Source: Anaeramoeba flamelloides (taxonomy: Eukaryota > Metamonada > Anaeramoebidae). Taken from it: DNA of 64,000 nucleotides. Position numbers and translations under genes: made by a program. The stretch lies in assembly GCA_027625915.1 (NCBI GenBank), contig JANTQA010000070.1, forward strand, positions 13,769,001 to 13,833,000. Reading direction: 5' to 3'. The notes under the pieces were generated by a model. That model was not told where the DNA came from, made no database searches, and saw only the letters and a list, made by a program, of their open reading frames with translations. Shown here one piece after another: positions 22,500 to 33,577 of the stretch; the stretch's first letter is position 1; every line of letters starts with the position of its first letter.

Positions 22500-23333
22500 A
22501 TGGAAACATTAGAATATTTAACAGAAGAGATCCAAGAAATAATCAAACAAAATAATTTCAAGGTGATGGAAACAGAAAAACTCCACAACCAATCTGAAGA
22601 AATAACAAATATGTGTAAACCACTTCAAAAAGAGACCCAAACATACCAACACTATAAGAAACACAACCAAAAAAAAAAAAAAAAAAATCAAGAGATCCTG
22701 AAACAACAGAAAAGGAGAGAAGAAGAGTTTGTTAGGGACTACAACAAATTAGAACTTGACTTTAATTCAGTGATTACCAAAATCAAAAAAGAAATCAAAA
22801 GCACACGAAAAAGACGTGATGAAATTTATGAGGAAAAAGGAATCATTTTGGAATATGTAGTAGCAAACGAACTCTACAATCAAATGTTTCAATATCTTGG
22901 CACCGTAGATCTCAAAACAATTAAACCTTCTTTTTTTAATGATTTCCAAATTGAGATCTTTGAAAAGACACAAGATCTCTCCAAGGAATTCACGAAGAAA
23001 TTTATGGAAAACGCTCATTTATCATTAAGAACGACAAAGCAAACATTTTACGTTACCTTGGATCGATTAAAATATTTTTATTCAAAACAATTATACACCC
23101 CTGAAGAACGGTTGAAAACTGTTCAATCAATCCTAAGCCAAGTGAAGCTTGGTGAAGAAACAAGAACCATTTTAGAACATTTTGGTCAAATGTTTACACT
23201 TTGGTCTTGGATCATAATTGCCCTTGAAGATAGACCCACACTTACCGAATCAAATGACGAAAGCCATATTATCCTCAAGGGATTTACTAATAAAAAGGGT
23301 ATTTTGATCCAGAAACAAAAAATTTTTCATTAA
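22500..23333 (+). CDS. Unrecognised coiled-coil protein, 277 aa
   Basis: The ATG at 22500 is the first Met in a frame ending in TAA at 23333. Residues about 1-110 are strongly charged and helical (METLEYLTEEIQEIIKQNNF, then KRREEEFVRDYNKLELDFNS), typical of a coiled coil, and contain a KKKKK stretch coded by 19 consecutive A's (22669-22687). Residues about 120-277 are less repetitive and look folded (VVANELYNQMFQYLGTVD, LYTPEERLKTVQSILSQVKL, MFTLWSWIIIALEDRP). There is no signal peptide or clear membrane span. It has its own flanks and no operon-like neighbour. The family was not identified; a cytoskeletal or scaffold role is only a guess from composition. Confidence 0.75.
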   Translation: METLEYLTEEIQEIIKQNNFKVMETEKLHNQSEEITNMCKPLQKETQTYQHYKKHNQKKKKKNQEILKQQKRREEEFVRDYNKLELDFNSVITKIKKEIKSTRKRRDEIYEEKGIILEYVVANELYNQMFQYLGTVDLKTIKPSFFNDFQIEIFEKTQDLSKEFTKKFMENAHLSLRTTKQTFYVTLDRLKYFYSKQLYTPEERLKTVQSILSQVKLGEETRTILEHFGQMFTLWSWIIIALEDRPTLTESNDESHIILKGFTNKKGILIQKQKIFH

Positions 23334-24603
23334 AAAAGGAAAAAAGAAACACTTTGGCTTTATTTGCTTGATTTTTTTTCTTGGTTTTTGGTCTTTTTTA
23401 TTTTTTTCTTTCCTTTTTTGTTGTTGTGTTAATTATCACCTTTTTAACCATTCTTTAAAAAAATTGTTTTTCTCACTCTTTAAATGTGAAAATAGCAGAT
23501 TTCAAAACCCTTTTTTATTTTCACTGCTTTTTATTTTTTTAATTTACGACGAAACAAACCAAAAGAATGAGAAGAAATTTATAAATAATTTAACATAAAA
23601 ATACACCTTTGTTAATTTCTTGATAAAACCCATTCTTAAGAATATATTATATATTGTGTGTCTGTAGACAATTTTTGAATGAATGGTTTGAATAATTTTT
23701 GAATAAATGAGAAAACAAATCTCTCGTTATTTCTTTAAAAATTTAATTCTTGCAATTTACCTCTAAACACGATCAAAATTTAATCCCGATCTCTCTTTTT
23801 CATTTCTTTATTATTTCTTTTATTTTAAAATTTTCAATTAAGCCAAAATGACAAATTACCAACAATAAAAAGTTACAAAAATAAAAAGAGATCCACAAAT
23901 TTCAATTGCTCTTTATTGTTACTTAATAAAGAAAATGACAGACAAGAAATAAATTATTTTCTCACTTGTAATTAAAATATTACACATTACTATACATCCG
24001 TCCTGATCATAAATAAATAGTTTCAAAAAAAAATTAAATATTTGCTAAATATTTCACTTTTTTTATTCTAAAATTAATCTATTTCGGAAAAAGTATGTAA
24101 TTTTTTTTTACATTTGATAAAAAAAAAAATCATTGTTTGTAGAGTTTTTTGTGAATTTACAATCTCAAATTAAGTTAAATATTAATATTTATTGAATCAA
24201 TGTGTATGGTATTTATTTCAAAATTTATTCATTGAAATATTTGCAAAAAATATTTGCAAAAAAAAAATATTATTTCTTTTGGAAAAAACAAAGTACAACC
24301 AATTTTGTTAAAATTTTACAATATGGTAAGGGTAGAGATGATGCTTTAAATAATATACAAATTTAGAATTGAATTTGTTCAAAATATTTTGACAATTTTT
24401 CATTTTTTTTTAATTTTTTTAGTATTTTACAGATAAAAATTTATCGAAAAATAACTATATTTTTTGATATACCTTTATAAATTCCATCCTTCATTTTGAT
24501 ATTTATTTTTTTATATAATAGAACTTTAATAAATCACTATCATATTTTTTTTATTGTATATTTTCCATTTATTTGATCATTTCATGTTTAGTTTATCTTA
24601 AAA
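23334..24603. other. Gene-free stretch
   Basis: Downstream of the coiled-coil gene, a low-complexity Phe-rich frame (23368-23598) is translated T-rich DNA rather than a gene. Otherwise A+T-rich with nothing recognised. Confidence 0.5.
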
Positions 24604-25010
24604 AAAAAGAAATACACTTTTTTTTTTCCATTAAAGAGTGGGTACTAAAAGTCCACCTGTTTGCCCGAATCCCTAATTTGAATTAGAGATATTGTTGAAC
24701 CAAGTGAGAGCTGGTCATTTCTCCCAAAAATCGGATCCGCTCCATAAATTGAGAGGGATTTTGTTCCAATTCCGTTCAGTTTTATAATAGTCAAAGAGAT
24801 TCAATTCGGTCAAACGATTTCCTCAAAGAATTAGTGGTTCTAAGAAGCATAAGCCAGATTTTTAATTAAAATTACACCGTGGTGGCTATTTGAGAAAATG
24901 GTAAAAAATAAGAAATAATGGTTAAGGGAATAGAACCCCGGCCTTCAGATTGTACACTGGGTTGTGTTTCCACTTGCCCATACCGGTTCTCTCAAAAAGA
25001 AATACACTTT
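24604..25010 (-). mobile_element. tRNA-derived SINE with 17-bp target-site duplication
   Basis: The body (24621-24993, minus strand) is less A+T-rich than its surroundings. Its 5' end carries pol III internal promoter boxes: TGGGCAAGTGG (A box; complement at 24970-24980) and GGTTCTATTCC (B box; complement at 24927-24937), 32 bp apart as in tRNA genes. The tRNA-like head is followed by about 250 bp of unrelated sequence and an A tail of about ten. Exact direct repeats of AAAAAGAAATACACTTT flank it at 24604-24620 and 24994-25010. The intact duplication implies a fairly recent insertion using a LINE-type endonuclease, but the tail does not resemble the LINE 3' ends in this window. Confidence 0.88.
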
Positions 25011-25662
25011 ATATTTCGAAACAAAGTATAAACCTCACTGAAAAAAAAATATTTTGAACACAGTGTTTCCAAAATCAAAAATTTTTGTTTCTATGTTAAA
25101 TGATTATTTATCATATTTAAACCACCCTTTTGTGAAAATTTCTAGGCACTAAGTCCTCAATTTTTCTTTTCTTTTTTTTTAATTATTCTTGAAATTTGAC
25201 TTTGTGTTTTTATATAAAAAAAGAAAATTTCACTTTTAAAAGATTTCAAATTGAACTTTTCAGTTTGAATCATAACTCAGAAAATTTTTTCAAAAAAAAT
25301 CTCTAAATTTTGTATTTTTCAAATACAGTCATATAATAAACCTTATTATACATAACAATTTTGAAACCTGGATAATAATTTTATTAGTTTTTACTTGGAA
25401 ATTGAAAAAACAAAAGAAAATTTCTCAGGAATATTTTTTTTATTTTAAATTGTAAAATTTTTGTAATTTTTTATTTGACTTAGTGGGGAGATTATTTGAA
25501 TCTATTTTTTAATAGTATAAAAAGAATTATATTTATCAATTTACAAATAAAATAAAATATTTATTCTCAAAGGCATTGCTAAATTAAATTGAAGAAATGA
25601 TTTTTTTTCTGTTTTGGGAATATTTTTTATCATTTTATTTTTTTTTCATGTTTTAGTTTTAT
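25011..25662. other. Gene-free stretch
   Basis: A+T-rich sequence between the SINE and the next inverted-repeat element; nothing recognised. Confidence 0.5.
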
Positions 25663-26405
25663 GGGATTAGCGTCTACCAAGGAGAATCCTAGGATCAAAG
25701 TATGTTGTTATTAGACCTAACAACATTAGTGTTACATGGTTCAAATGTCTCTAAAAAATTGATTGCAAAGTAGTAATATTTGTTGATCCTCTTCAATTAA
25801 AAATGATCTATGTATTAGTAAAAAAACCAGCAAATTCAGAATAAAATCTGCATTTCACCATAAATTTGATGATTTAATTATCAATATTCAGACTACAAAG
25901 TCATGAAATATCTATCTTAAATTTATGGAGAAATGTAGATTAGTTGCTAAAAAATTCGTTTTTTTTTAAAAATTAAATAATTAACGAATAAAGTTTTTTG
26001 TCAAATTATTTCTCAAATCATTGAAATATATTGATGCTACAAGAACCTTTATCAAAAGCAAACAAAACTAATCAGTCTTTGTACTTTTATGTTGATGATT
26101 ATTGAGTTAACCCTTGAAATTCAAAAATTCTAAAAATAGTTACTTTTGGAAGTTCTAAATCTAAATTATTAAATACCGGAATACTGTATTTTGGGTTTTT
26201 ATTTTTAGATTTGGAAAATCAAAAAACAAATTTTTCAAAATGAAATTTTTTAATTGTGATCATTAGTAAAAAATGTAATAATTTATTGTGCAATATATTT
26301 TAGAATAGATTTTTTAGAGCTATTCGAGCCATGGTGCACTAATATCATTTAAACCCAATTACAACATACTTTGATTATTGAGAAATCTATGGTGACGCTA
26401 ATCCC
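25663..26405. mobile_element. TIR family E, 743-bp foldback element
   Basis: GGGATTAGCGTC at the left end pairs with GACGCTAATCCC at the right end. The inverted similarity continues for about 95 bp, including ATCAAAGTATGTTGT and CTCTAAAAAA. A second internal inverted pair (CATTTCACCATAAATTTGA and its complement about 100 bp on) lies near the centre. No coding frame. One copy in the window. Confidence 0.75.
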
Positions 26406-27223
26406 TTAATATACATTCCCGATTGTTTCCTGCAAATTTTTTTTAAATTTTAATTTTTTTTCTTTCTTAATAAGTAATCAAAATTTCATTTATTGCAACT
26501 TTTTTCAGTAAAAACAATAATCCAAAAATATGTTATTTTTTTGAAAAGTAGAAATTTTGAAAAAGGGGGGTATTCAAATCTTAATGAGTTTAATAGATAT
26601 CTTTTCTTAATTACATAAAATTATGATAAATTGAAAAAATAATTTATAAAAGATGTATAAGTGAAAATCAAAGATGTAGTTTTGGGTAACTTGAAATTTC
26701 AGAATTTATTTTTTCCTTGTTGTGATTTAATCTTGGCTTTTATCAATAAATTTTTGTTTGTTGTAAAGACAATAAATCTTGTTTAAACTTCCTATTAAAT
26801 TATTATTTTAATGAGATTTAGAATGCTTCAAAAACAAGATCTTTCAACAAAAATAGTTATTCAAATATTGATTTAATATACATTGATTGTAACTTTTTTC
26901 AGACCTGAAATCTGGTTTTATTTTTGGATTATTAATCTTCTCAAATATCTTATGATATTTTATAATAAGAGCACCAAACAAATAAATAGAAAAAACTTAA
27001 ATTTTGACCGACTTGCTTAAAAACCCTACCTTTAAACAATAATATATAATATAAATTTTTCCCCTTTATTCCTCATATCTTAGTAATATTTAAATTTCTT
27101 CCTTTTATCTGAAAATACTATTTTAAAACCTGATACTTTAACAAAAGAGTTTTCAAAGTTAGTAAATTGCTAACTCATAATTTGGTTTGTGAAAGAAAAA
27201 CCAAAATATGTTCAATAAAATTT
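26406..27223. other. Gene-free 5' side of HAP40
   Basis: A+T-rich with a GGGGGG run at about 26566. No gene or repeat family recognised. Confidence 0.5.
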
Positions 27224-27387
27224 CACTACAAAAAATCTCTTGACTTTTATCAAGCTTTCAGCCTTTTCATACTTTCAAAAACTTTCAGACAAATATAAAC
27301 CTTTCAAACACTTTTCAACACCTTTTAAGGGGAAACACTTTACAAAAGTTGATAAGCTTGGTAAAAGTCAAGAGATTTTTTTTAGTG
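27224..27387. mobile_element. CACTA-like palindromic MITE in the HAP40 promoter region
   Basis: A 164-bp element opening with CACTACAAAAAATCTCTTGA and closing with the complement (TCAAGAGATTTTTTTTAGTG); the arms run about 34 bp to AAGCTT. CACTACAAAAA termini are typical of CACTA (CMC/EnSpm) transposons. The flanking triplets TTT and TTC are close to a 3-bp duplication but not identical. A worn relative lies at 31219-31373. It ends 76 bp before the HAP40 start codon, so it may lie in the promoter or 5' leader. Confidence 0.65.
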
Positions 27388-27463
27388 TTCTGAAGATGCC
27401 CAAAATCATTTTTTCAAAAACGCCAGAATAATTTTTTTCTTTGTTTTGTAAACAAAATCCCAA

Positions 27464-28387
27464 ATGTCAGAACTATTGAAATTTAAATCAATTACAGATT
27501 CACTTAATTCTGTTTTCCGAACAAAGACAAAAAGAGCTGAAGCAATTCGGCTCTATGAAGAATTAAAAAAGGAATTTGATCTCAAAGGAGACAATTTGTA
27601 TTCAGCGCTGTGTTCCCTGGCGATCTCCAGGTGTGAGCATGCTAAAAAGGATTACTTAAAAGAAGCGATGACCTTACGAGAGGCCGGGCTAAACTTTTGG
27701 AGGAGCAAATTCAGTAACAAGGTCGACCTGTCGTACCCTACTGTTTCGGAGGAATCGACCGAGGCCATCTCGTGTTTCCTGCAAGCCGCAGAGCTGTACT
27801 TACAAATGAACAAGAAAATTAAGGCAATGAAGCTCTATAATGAATTGGCCATCTGCCTCAAATTGATTGGCGAACCACGCGAGGCTGCCTTTTATTTCCG
27901 CAAGGCCGCAGCCTTAATCCAATCCAAAAATAAACTCAGTTTCATTCAAATCATTTTAGAAAGCTTTTATTGTTTAATTGATTGTACCGATTATTCGAAA
28001 GCAACCAACACTTTGTTTTATGTGATCAATTTTTTAAAACGCTCTTTGACTGAAAAAAATTCGGTGGCCTTTGGTCTCCAAAAATATTTGTTTGAGGCAC
28101 AGCTCAATTTATTGCTCTTGAATTTGTTGCAAAGAAAAATTTCAGACTCAAAAGAGGTTTTGAAAGAAATTAATGAACTAATACAAACCAACTTTTGGTC
28201 CGAAAGTGAGCACACAATACCAGCAAATGATTTTTCTGAAATACTCTCAGAAATCGTCAATTTTGTTAAAGAAAGAGAAATTGAAGAGCTTGAAATATTG
28301 GCTGCCGAGATTCGAACAGAACTCCCAAAAGAAAGTAACAGAATCATGGACTTACTTACACAGTCACTTAAACGCTTTCTTTTATAA
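27464..28387 (+). CDS. F8A1-like: HAP40 (huntingtin-associated 40-kDa protein) orthologue, 307 aa
   Basis: A single open frame, ATG to TAA, lysine- and leucine-rich and wholly helical as expected of a TPR-like solenoid. The N-terminus (residues about 7-75) aligns with human HAP40: a basic segment and AEAIRLYEELKKE, then LYSALCSLAISRCEHAK and EAMTLREAGLNFWRS. Residues about 104-150 (AISCFLQAAELYLQM, ELAICLKLIGEPREAAFYFR) match the central repeats, and residues about 240-305 match the C-terminal helices. The human protein is longer (371 aa) because of a proline/glycine-rich loop absent here. HAP40 is the obligate partner that clamps the two HEAT domains of huntingtin and is involved in endosome motility, so a huntingtin gene is expected elsewhere. 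The better codon bias and G+C content of 27600-27910 set it apart from its flanks. A CACTA-like palindrome lies immediately upstream. Confidence 0.85.
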   Translation: MSELLKFKSITDSLNSVFRTKTKRAEAIRLYEELKKEFDLKGDNLYSALCSLAISRCEHAKKDYLKEAMTLREAGLNFWRSKFSNKVDLSYPTVSEESTEAISCFLQAAELYLQMNKKIKAMKLYNELAICLKLIGEPREAAFYFRKAAALIQSKNKLSFIQIILESFYCLIDCTDYSKATNTLFYVINFLKRSLTEKNSVAFGLQKYLFEAQLNLLLLNLLQRKISDSKEVLKEINELIQTNFWSESEHTIPANDFSEILSEIVNFVKEREIEELEILAAEIRTELPKESNRIMDLLTQSLKRFLL

Positions 28388-28627
28388 AGATCTCACAATT
28401 GTTTTTTTTTTATTTGTTCTTTGTTCTTTGTTTTTTTTTTTTTTTTTTTTCATATTTCCTTTTTCCGAATTCAAAAAAAAAAATTTAATGTTCATCGAAC
28501 CGAGAATGACTAAACATATTTTTTGCCTCTTTTAAATTACTACTAAACTTTGTTTTTTAAGACAAATTCAAATCTTTTGGGTTATAACTTTTGAATAAAA
28601 AAAAATTGTTAGTTTGTTTTTTATTAT
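28388..28627. other. 3' flank of HAP40
   Basis: T-rich 3' region with a run of about 20 T's at 28431-28450. Nothing else recognised. Confidence 0.5.
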
Positions 28628-29152
28628 TTAAGGGAGGAGTTTTTAAATCATCTTATTTACCGTTAGGTTTTTTTTAATTTGAGAAATAAAAAGAAACTTT
28701 AAGAGATTTTCGTTTTATTTCTCAAATTAAAAAAAAACCGCAGTTAGCTTTTCCAAAATTTAAGAGAATTTAGTAAAATCTATGATTTTTCTCAATTCTT
28801 TTGAATTCTGGAAAAGCTAGGCACTCTACGGCACTTCACATTAGGCTTTCCAGAATTTTAAAAGAATAGTTAAAACTCATAGATTTTACTTAATTCTTTG
28901 GAATTCTGAAAGCCCGCCATTATGTTTTCTTGAATTTTCTGTTTATTTGGAAAGCCGATCGATTTTACAAATATAACAGTAAACCTCAAGAAATCCTATA
29001 ACACTTAACAAATAAAACAGAAAACCTCAAAAAAACCGTTGGTTAGATTTTTTTAATTTTAGAAATTAAAAGAAAATTTCATTTAATTTTAGGTTTTTCT
29101 CTATTTTTTTGAATTCTCGAAAAGCTAGGCGCTTGACGGCACCCGAACGCAC
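28628..29152. repeat. Hairpin-cluster repeat, copy 3
   Basis: Starts with AGGGAGGAGTTTTTAAATC and ATTTACCGTTAGG. An AATTTGAGAAATAAAAAG hairpin follows, then the core hairpin GCTTTTCCAAAATTTAAGAG paired with its complement ending in CTGGAAAAGCTAGG, a second degenerate core hairpin (about 28848-28912), and the linker CACTCTACGGCACTTC. The border is the same as in copies 1 and 5. Confidence 0.75.
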
Positions 29153-30566
29153 TGATTCAAATTCCTATATTTTTTTTGAGAAATTGTAAAAAAGACACAA
29201 CCGTGTGTCTATTATCCTCAAGATATTATTAAATTTGTTGAATCTATTTTCTAAAATTATAATATTATTTTGTAAAGGTAATTCATGAAACAATTGGCAA
29301 ATTTTGGAAAAAATACTTTTTTCCACATTTTTAAAAAAGACCACCACTTATCAAATATAAACTAAATTTCATTATAAACGGTACATGCTACATTTGAATT
29401 TTGAATTGTGTTTGTATTATTTTGAAGTTTTTCCCCTCACAATGAAAAATTTGAAAAGAAATCATTTTTTCTATTTTTTATTTTTTCGATAGTATTCTGT
29501 TAAAATAGAAAATGAAAATGATCATGAAAATTTGGAAATATGTAACAGATGAATTAATCGGGAAAATGGTTTCAAATATGAAAAATAGATTAGATTTAGT
29601 TATATAAATGGAAGGGGAATTGATAAATCGGTTTCATTAATTTTTTAAAAATTTTATTTCTTATGTAATGCTTATTTCAAAATAAATATCCCAATTTTTT
29701 TAATTGTTTTTTTTTGTTTTTTTTTATTTTATTTCTAGACATTAAATAAATATCTCTTGAGTATAGAACTGAATATTAAAAGAGAAAATTTTATATTATA
29801 ATAGATAACTTCGATTATTAAAAATATTTTTCTTTAAAATTTGATTTTTAATTTGCCAATGTTTTTGAAATAGAGTTTATAATGGTTCTTAGACTTCCCA
29901 GAGGTCATGTTTATCCGGAATAATTTTAAAAAAGTCAATTGGTGATCTTGGTTATTTTTATAAAAATAACGAAGGTCTTTGTAATCTATGCTGAGTGCAG
30001 GTTTGAGATATTTTGATTGATACGACACGCAAGATATTTTTCTTAAAATAACCTAGATTTCCAATTGTGAGTGCTTTAATTATTGTTGGTACTGCACTGA
30101 CAATCCAGAGATATAATTTATGCTATTGAGTTTATTTATAATAAACTCTAAAAAAATAAAACTCAAGAATAAGCAATATTATCTAATTTTTGTACCAAAA
30201 AAAAATATTTTTTTTGAATAAACAATCTGTTTTTTCCTTCGATTTCTCTTTTCAGTTTCGCTACTGTATTCATTCCAAAGCATTTTTATATCTTTTCAAT
30301 TCAATTACTTTATTGAACATTTTCTTATCTTTTACTTCTTTTTAATGAATATTTTGGTAAACTTAATGTTGCAGCATTTTGATTGTTGTCTCTAATTCAA
30401 ACACGGCGCGTATATGTTTACTATTAATTTGGTTTATTCTTAGAATTTTTATTTTCATTTTCCACTTATTTATATAAACAAGATAAAATCATTAATTGTG
30501 GGTCAAGTCATTATGGTGAAATTTTTATTATCTGAAATGGAAAAAAACTTTTTAGTAATTTTATTG
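29153..30566. other. Gene-free stretch
   Basis: A+T-rich. A minus-strand frame at 29834-30028 (SKYLKPALSIDYKDLRYFYK) lacks an ATG start and has no recognised domain, so it is not called. A small inverted repeat (GAGTTTATTTATAATAAACTC) lies at about 30127. Confidence 0.45.
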
Positions 30567-31187
30567 AGGACCTAACACCAATCAAAAACCAACTAACCAT
30601 TGATGTACTATCTATCTCCAAAAATCAACAACCAAAAATGAGGACATTTTTAGAAAAAAAGTACCAAAGAGCGACACTCAATTTCCAATTAGAATGGTTG
30701 TGAATTACAATTTTGAAAACAACAATGTCAGTTTTGAAGTGTCGCTCTTTAGCGCTTTTTGAGATCTCGGTGTCTTTTTTTTTTTTTTTTTTTTTGAATT
30801 TTTCAAATGAGTTATTTTTATTGAAAGAATATTACATAAGCCTTACTTTGGTCAAATTTAGAGGGTTACAAAATAACCAAAAATCAGACGAAATCGAATT
30901 AAATTGATTACGAAATACAAGAAATCAATTTGTTTTAAATTATTGAAATTTAACCTTTTGAAAAAGAAAATCAGAATTTTTTTTTTGAAATTTTGATTTT
31001 TTTAAATTGAGAACTCTTTCAAACTTTTTTTCTTTGTTGAATTTTTTGTCAAAGAGATCCAATGGAATTTTTTTTTTTTTGTTATTGGAATTTTGTCAAC
31101 CAAAAGAAGGGCTATTCCACAATACCGTTTTTGGTCTCAGGTCACCCCTTGAGTATCTGCATTTTCACAGTAAACGACTAGACCCTT
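30567..31187 (-). repeat. Dispersed repeat R2, copy 2
   Basis: Inverse orientation to 13650-14267, with sharp ends GAGGACCTAACACC and AACGACTAGACCCTT. An internal hairpin pairs AAAGAGCGACACT (about 30665) with AGTGTCGCTCTTT (about 30738). It is the best preserved copy. Confidence 0.78.
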
Positions 31188-31218
31188 AAAAAGAAATTTA
31201 TTTAACAAAATATCAGAT

Positions 31219-31373
31219 CACATCAAAAAATTTCTTGGTTTTTTTCGGTCTTTCAGTTTTTTCAAGCATACAGACCATTTACAAAACTTTCAAACAATTT
31301 CCAAGACTTTTAATAGGTAAAATATGTTATAAAGGTGATAGGCTTCATAAAACTCACGTGATTTTTTGTAGCG
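31219..31373. mobile_element. CACTA-like MITE, degenerate copy
   Basis: The right end is the complement of CGCTACAAAAAATCACGTGA and the left end reads CACATCAAAAAATTTCTTGG. Length and interior (TTTCAAACAATTTCCAAG, GTGATAGGCTT) parallel the element at 27224-27387. Confidence 0.5.
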
Positions 31374-32280
31374 GTAGATAATTCACTAAAAAACAAGAAT
31401 ATTTCAATACAACCTTAAGTTATAATTTTTCTGATCACTTTTGGTAAATTGTTATGTATTTACACTTTTTGACAGAATTATCCACCTTTTTATTGCTAAA
31501 AAAATTTTTTAATCAATAATCAAGAAGTTTCTACTCGTTGAAACAAAGAAAAACCTATTTTTTTATTTTAAATATTAATTTAACATACTTAGCAATTAAC
31601 GAAAAAGAAGAATGGGAAAAAGGTTCAAGAAACTTATAGCCTCAGATTAAAATATTCATAAATCAGTTCACTAAAAAGTTCAAATAAAAAATTTCATTCA
31701 AAATAATTTTTTTTTTCTTGATAAATTGGGCATTTGAGGAAATCAACAAGGATCAAAAAAGTTTCCCATGATACACATCAGCATTTTTTAGAACAATTAT
31801 TGAAATCTAGAATTATTTTTTAAATTTTTTCGGCAATAATAACAAGGTTATCTTTAATTAATAAAGATGATAATGTGTTTACCATTAAAATTATTTCGGT
31901 TCCACAAAACTCCAATCTTTCACCAATTTAGAGAAAAAATAATATTTGAATTTTTTTTCTTAATTGTAAGTCCATTTTTTAATTTAGCGATAGGAATTTG
32001 AATTGTATCGGAAATAAATATTTAACAAAAAATAAATATTTTATTATTTTTTATAAATTAAAAAAGTGAGTTCGAACAGTTCTCCTATTGAAATTTTTGT
32101 TTTAATTAATTCTAAAGGAATACTGTAAAATATAAAATAATTTTTTTATTATTATTGGAGAGAGACAATACAATAAAATTACACCCTGTTTGCTTTTAAA
32201 TTTTTTTTTTTTGTTTTGTTTGGTTTTGAATAGAAAATCAAATCATTTTCGGTACAATAACAAAAAGTCAAAAAAAACAC
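31374..32280. other. Gene-free stretch
   Basis: A+T-rich. A short segment at about 32150-32200 (AAAATTACACCCTGTTTGC) vaguely resembles the LINE 3' end but is too short to call. Confidence 0.45.
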
Positions 32281-32660
32281 ATGTTAGCTTTTTCAGAATT
32301 CAAAAGGAGTGTAAAAATCATAGATTTTACTCAATTCTTATTAATTAAAAAATAATTGTTAAGTTACCTTGTGTTTTCTGTTTATTTGGAAAATCAATAA
32401 CTTTTCTTTAGGTTTTTTTTTACTTTTCAAAATAAACCGAAAATTTATTAAAATTTTCTGTTTATTTCAAAAGATAAAAAAAACCAAGAATACTTCACAA
32501 ATAAAATGGAAAACCTCAAAAAAACATAACCAAAATCTATTCATTTTCCAAATAAAATAGAAAACCTCAAGAAAACCTAGAACAGTTAACAAATAAAACA
32601 GTAAACCTCATGAAAATGTGGGTACTCTAGAGCACTCTACATGACTTTCTGATTCTCTTA
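32281..32660. repeat. Hairpin-cluster repeat, copy 4
   Basis: Contains the core hairpin (CTTTTTCAGAATTCAAAAGG with the facing ATAGATTTTACTCAATTCTT), the AATAAACCGAAAATTTATTA hairpin, and several AACAAATAAAACAGTAAACC units in tandem-like order. It ends in GGTACTCTAGAGCACTCTAC. Confidence 0.68.
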
Positions 32661-33577
32661 ACTTTTATTGGTTTTTTTTTTTTATCCAAGATAATCTGTT
32701 GGTAATATTATTACTCAAAGGATATCTTTTCTTTTAAAAAATGAAAAAGACAAATCTTTTATTTTTAAGCGAAAATACGAACAATATCAAGAAATAAAAT
32801 AACTAAAAGAGATTCAGAAAAAAAAATAATAATAAAGTAAAAACTTAATTACATTTTAATTTTTTGTAATCCTGGGGAAGAATTGGTTGTTTTAGTTCTT
32901 TCCTTTTGTTTTGAAAATTTCTCGATCGCCAGGATAATTTGTTTAATTACACAGTTGAAATATTTGACGAACTATATATCAAATGAAATATGATACCTTT
33001 ATTTAGATTTAATTTATAACTTAATAGAAAAGTTACGTATATCAATTACAGAGTTTTTAAGAAATTGAATTAATTTTTTCAAATTATTCTTTTGAGTTGT
33101 TTGCTTTTTTTTTTTGTTTTACTTCTATTTCTAGGTATTATAATTATTTATTTTTTCAATGTTCCCATTTATTTTTTTGACAATATCCGATAACAAAATA
33201 CCAACTATATAGTTTTAACGTAGTTTAGGTACCAAATGGTCTTATTGTACAGAAAGGTTGATTCGTTTCACTTCAGTTTAGTTTCAAATTAGATCGGTTG
33301 CCTTCATATATCTTTGGCTGAATAAGTCAAAATCCAATACTTATTGAAGATCTATTTGCGAACCAGTTCATTTTGTCCAAGATCTAATCATGAACAAATC
33401 TATCAATTCTTTAAATGATTTTTAAAGTCTTTTACCTCCCCCCCCCCAAAAAAAAAAATAAATAAATAAAACCTAAAACATTAATAGGGTATACCTAACA
33501 ACTTTATAAAAAATATCAGTTGAAAAAAGAAAAAAGTATAAAAAAAATAACAATTTTGATTTTTCAATGATTTCTAA
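32661..33577. other. Gene-free stretch with a poly-C/poly-A tract
   Basis: A run of about ten C's followed by about eleven A's lies near 33437-33458, striking in such A+T-rich DNA. No gene. Confidence 0.5.

Noticed and set aside
23368-23598. Phe-rich hydrophobic 76-codon frame as a membrane protein
   Set aside because: It is translated poly-T 3' flank; no ATG context or conserved pattern.
28480-28520. GGTTCGATGAAC on the minus strand as a tRNA B box
   Set aside because: No A box at the right distance and no cloverleaf pairing could be found around it.
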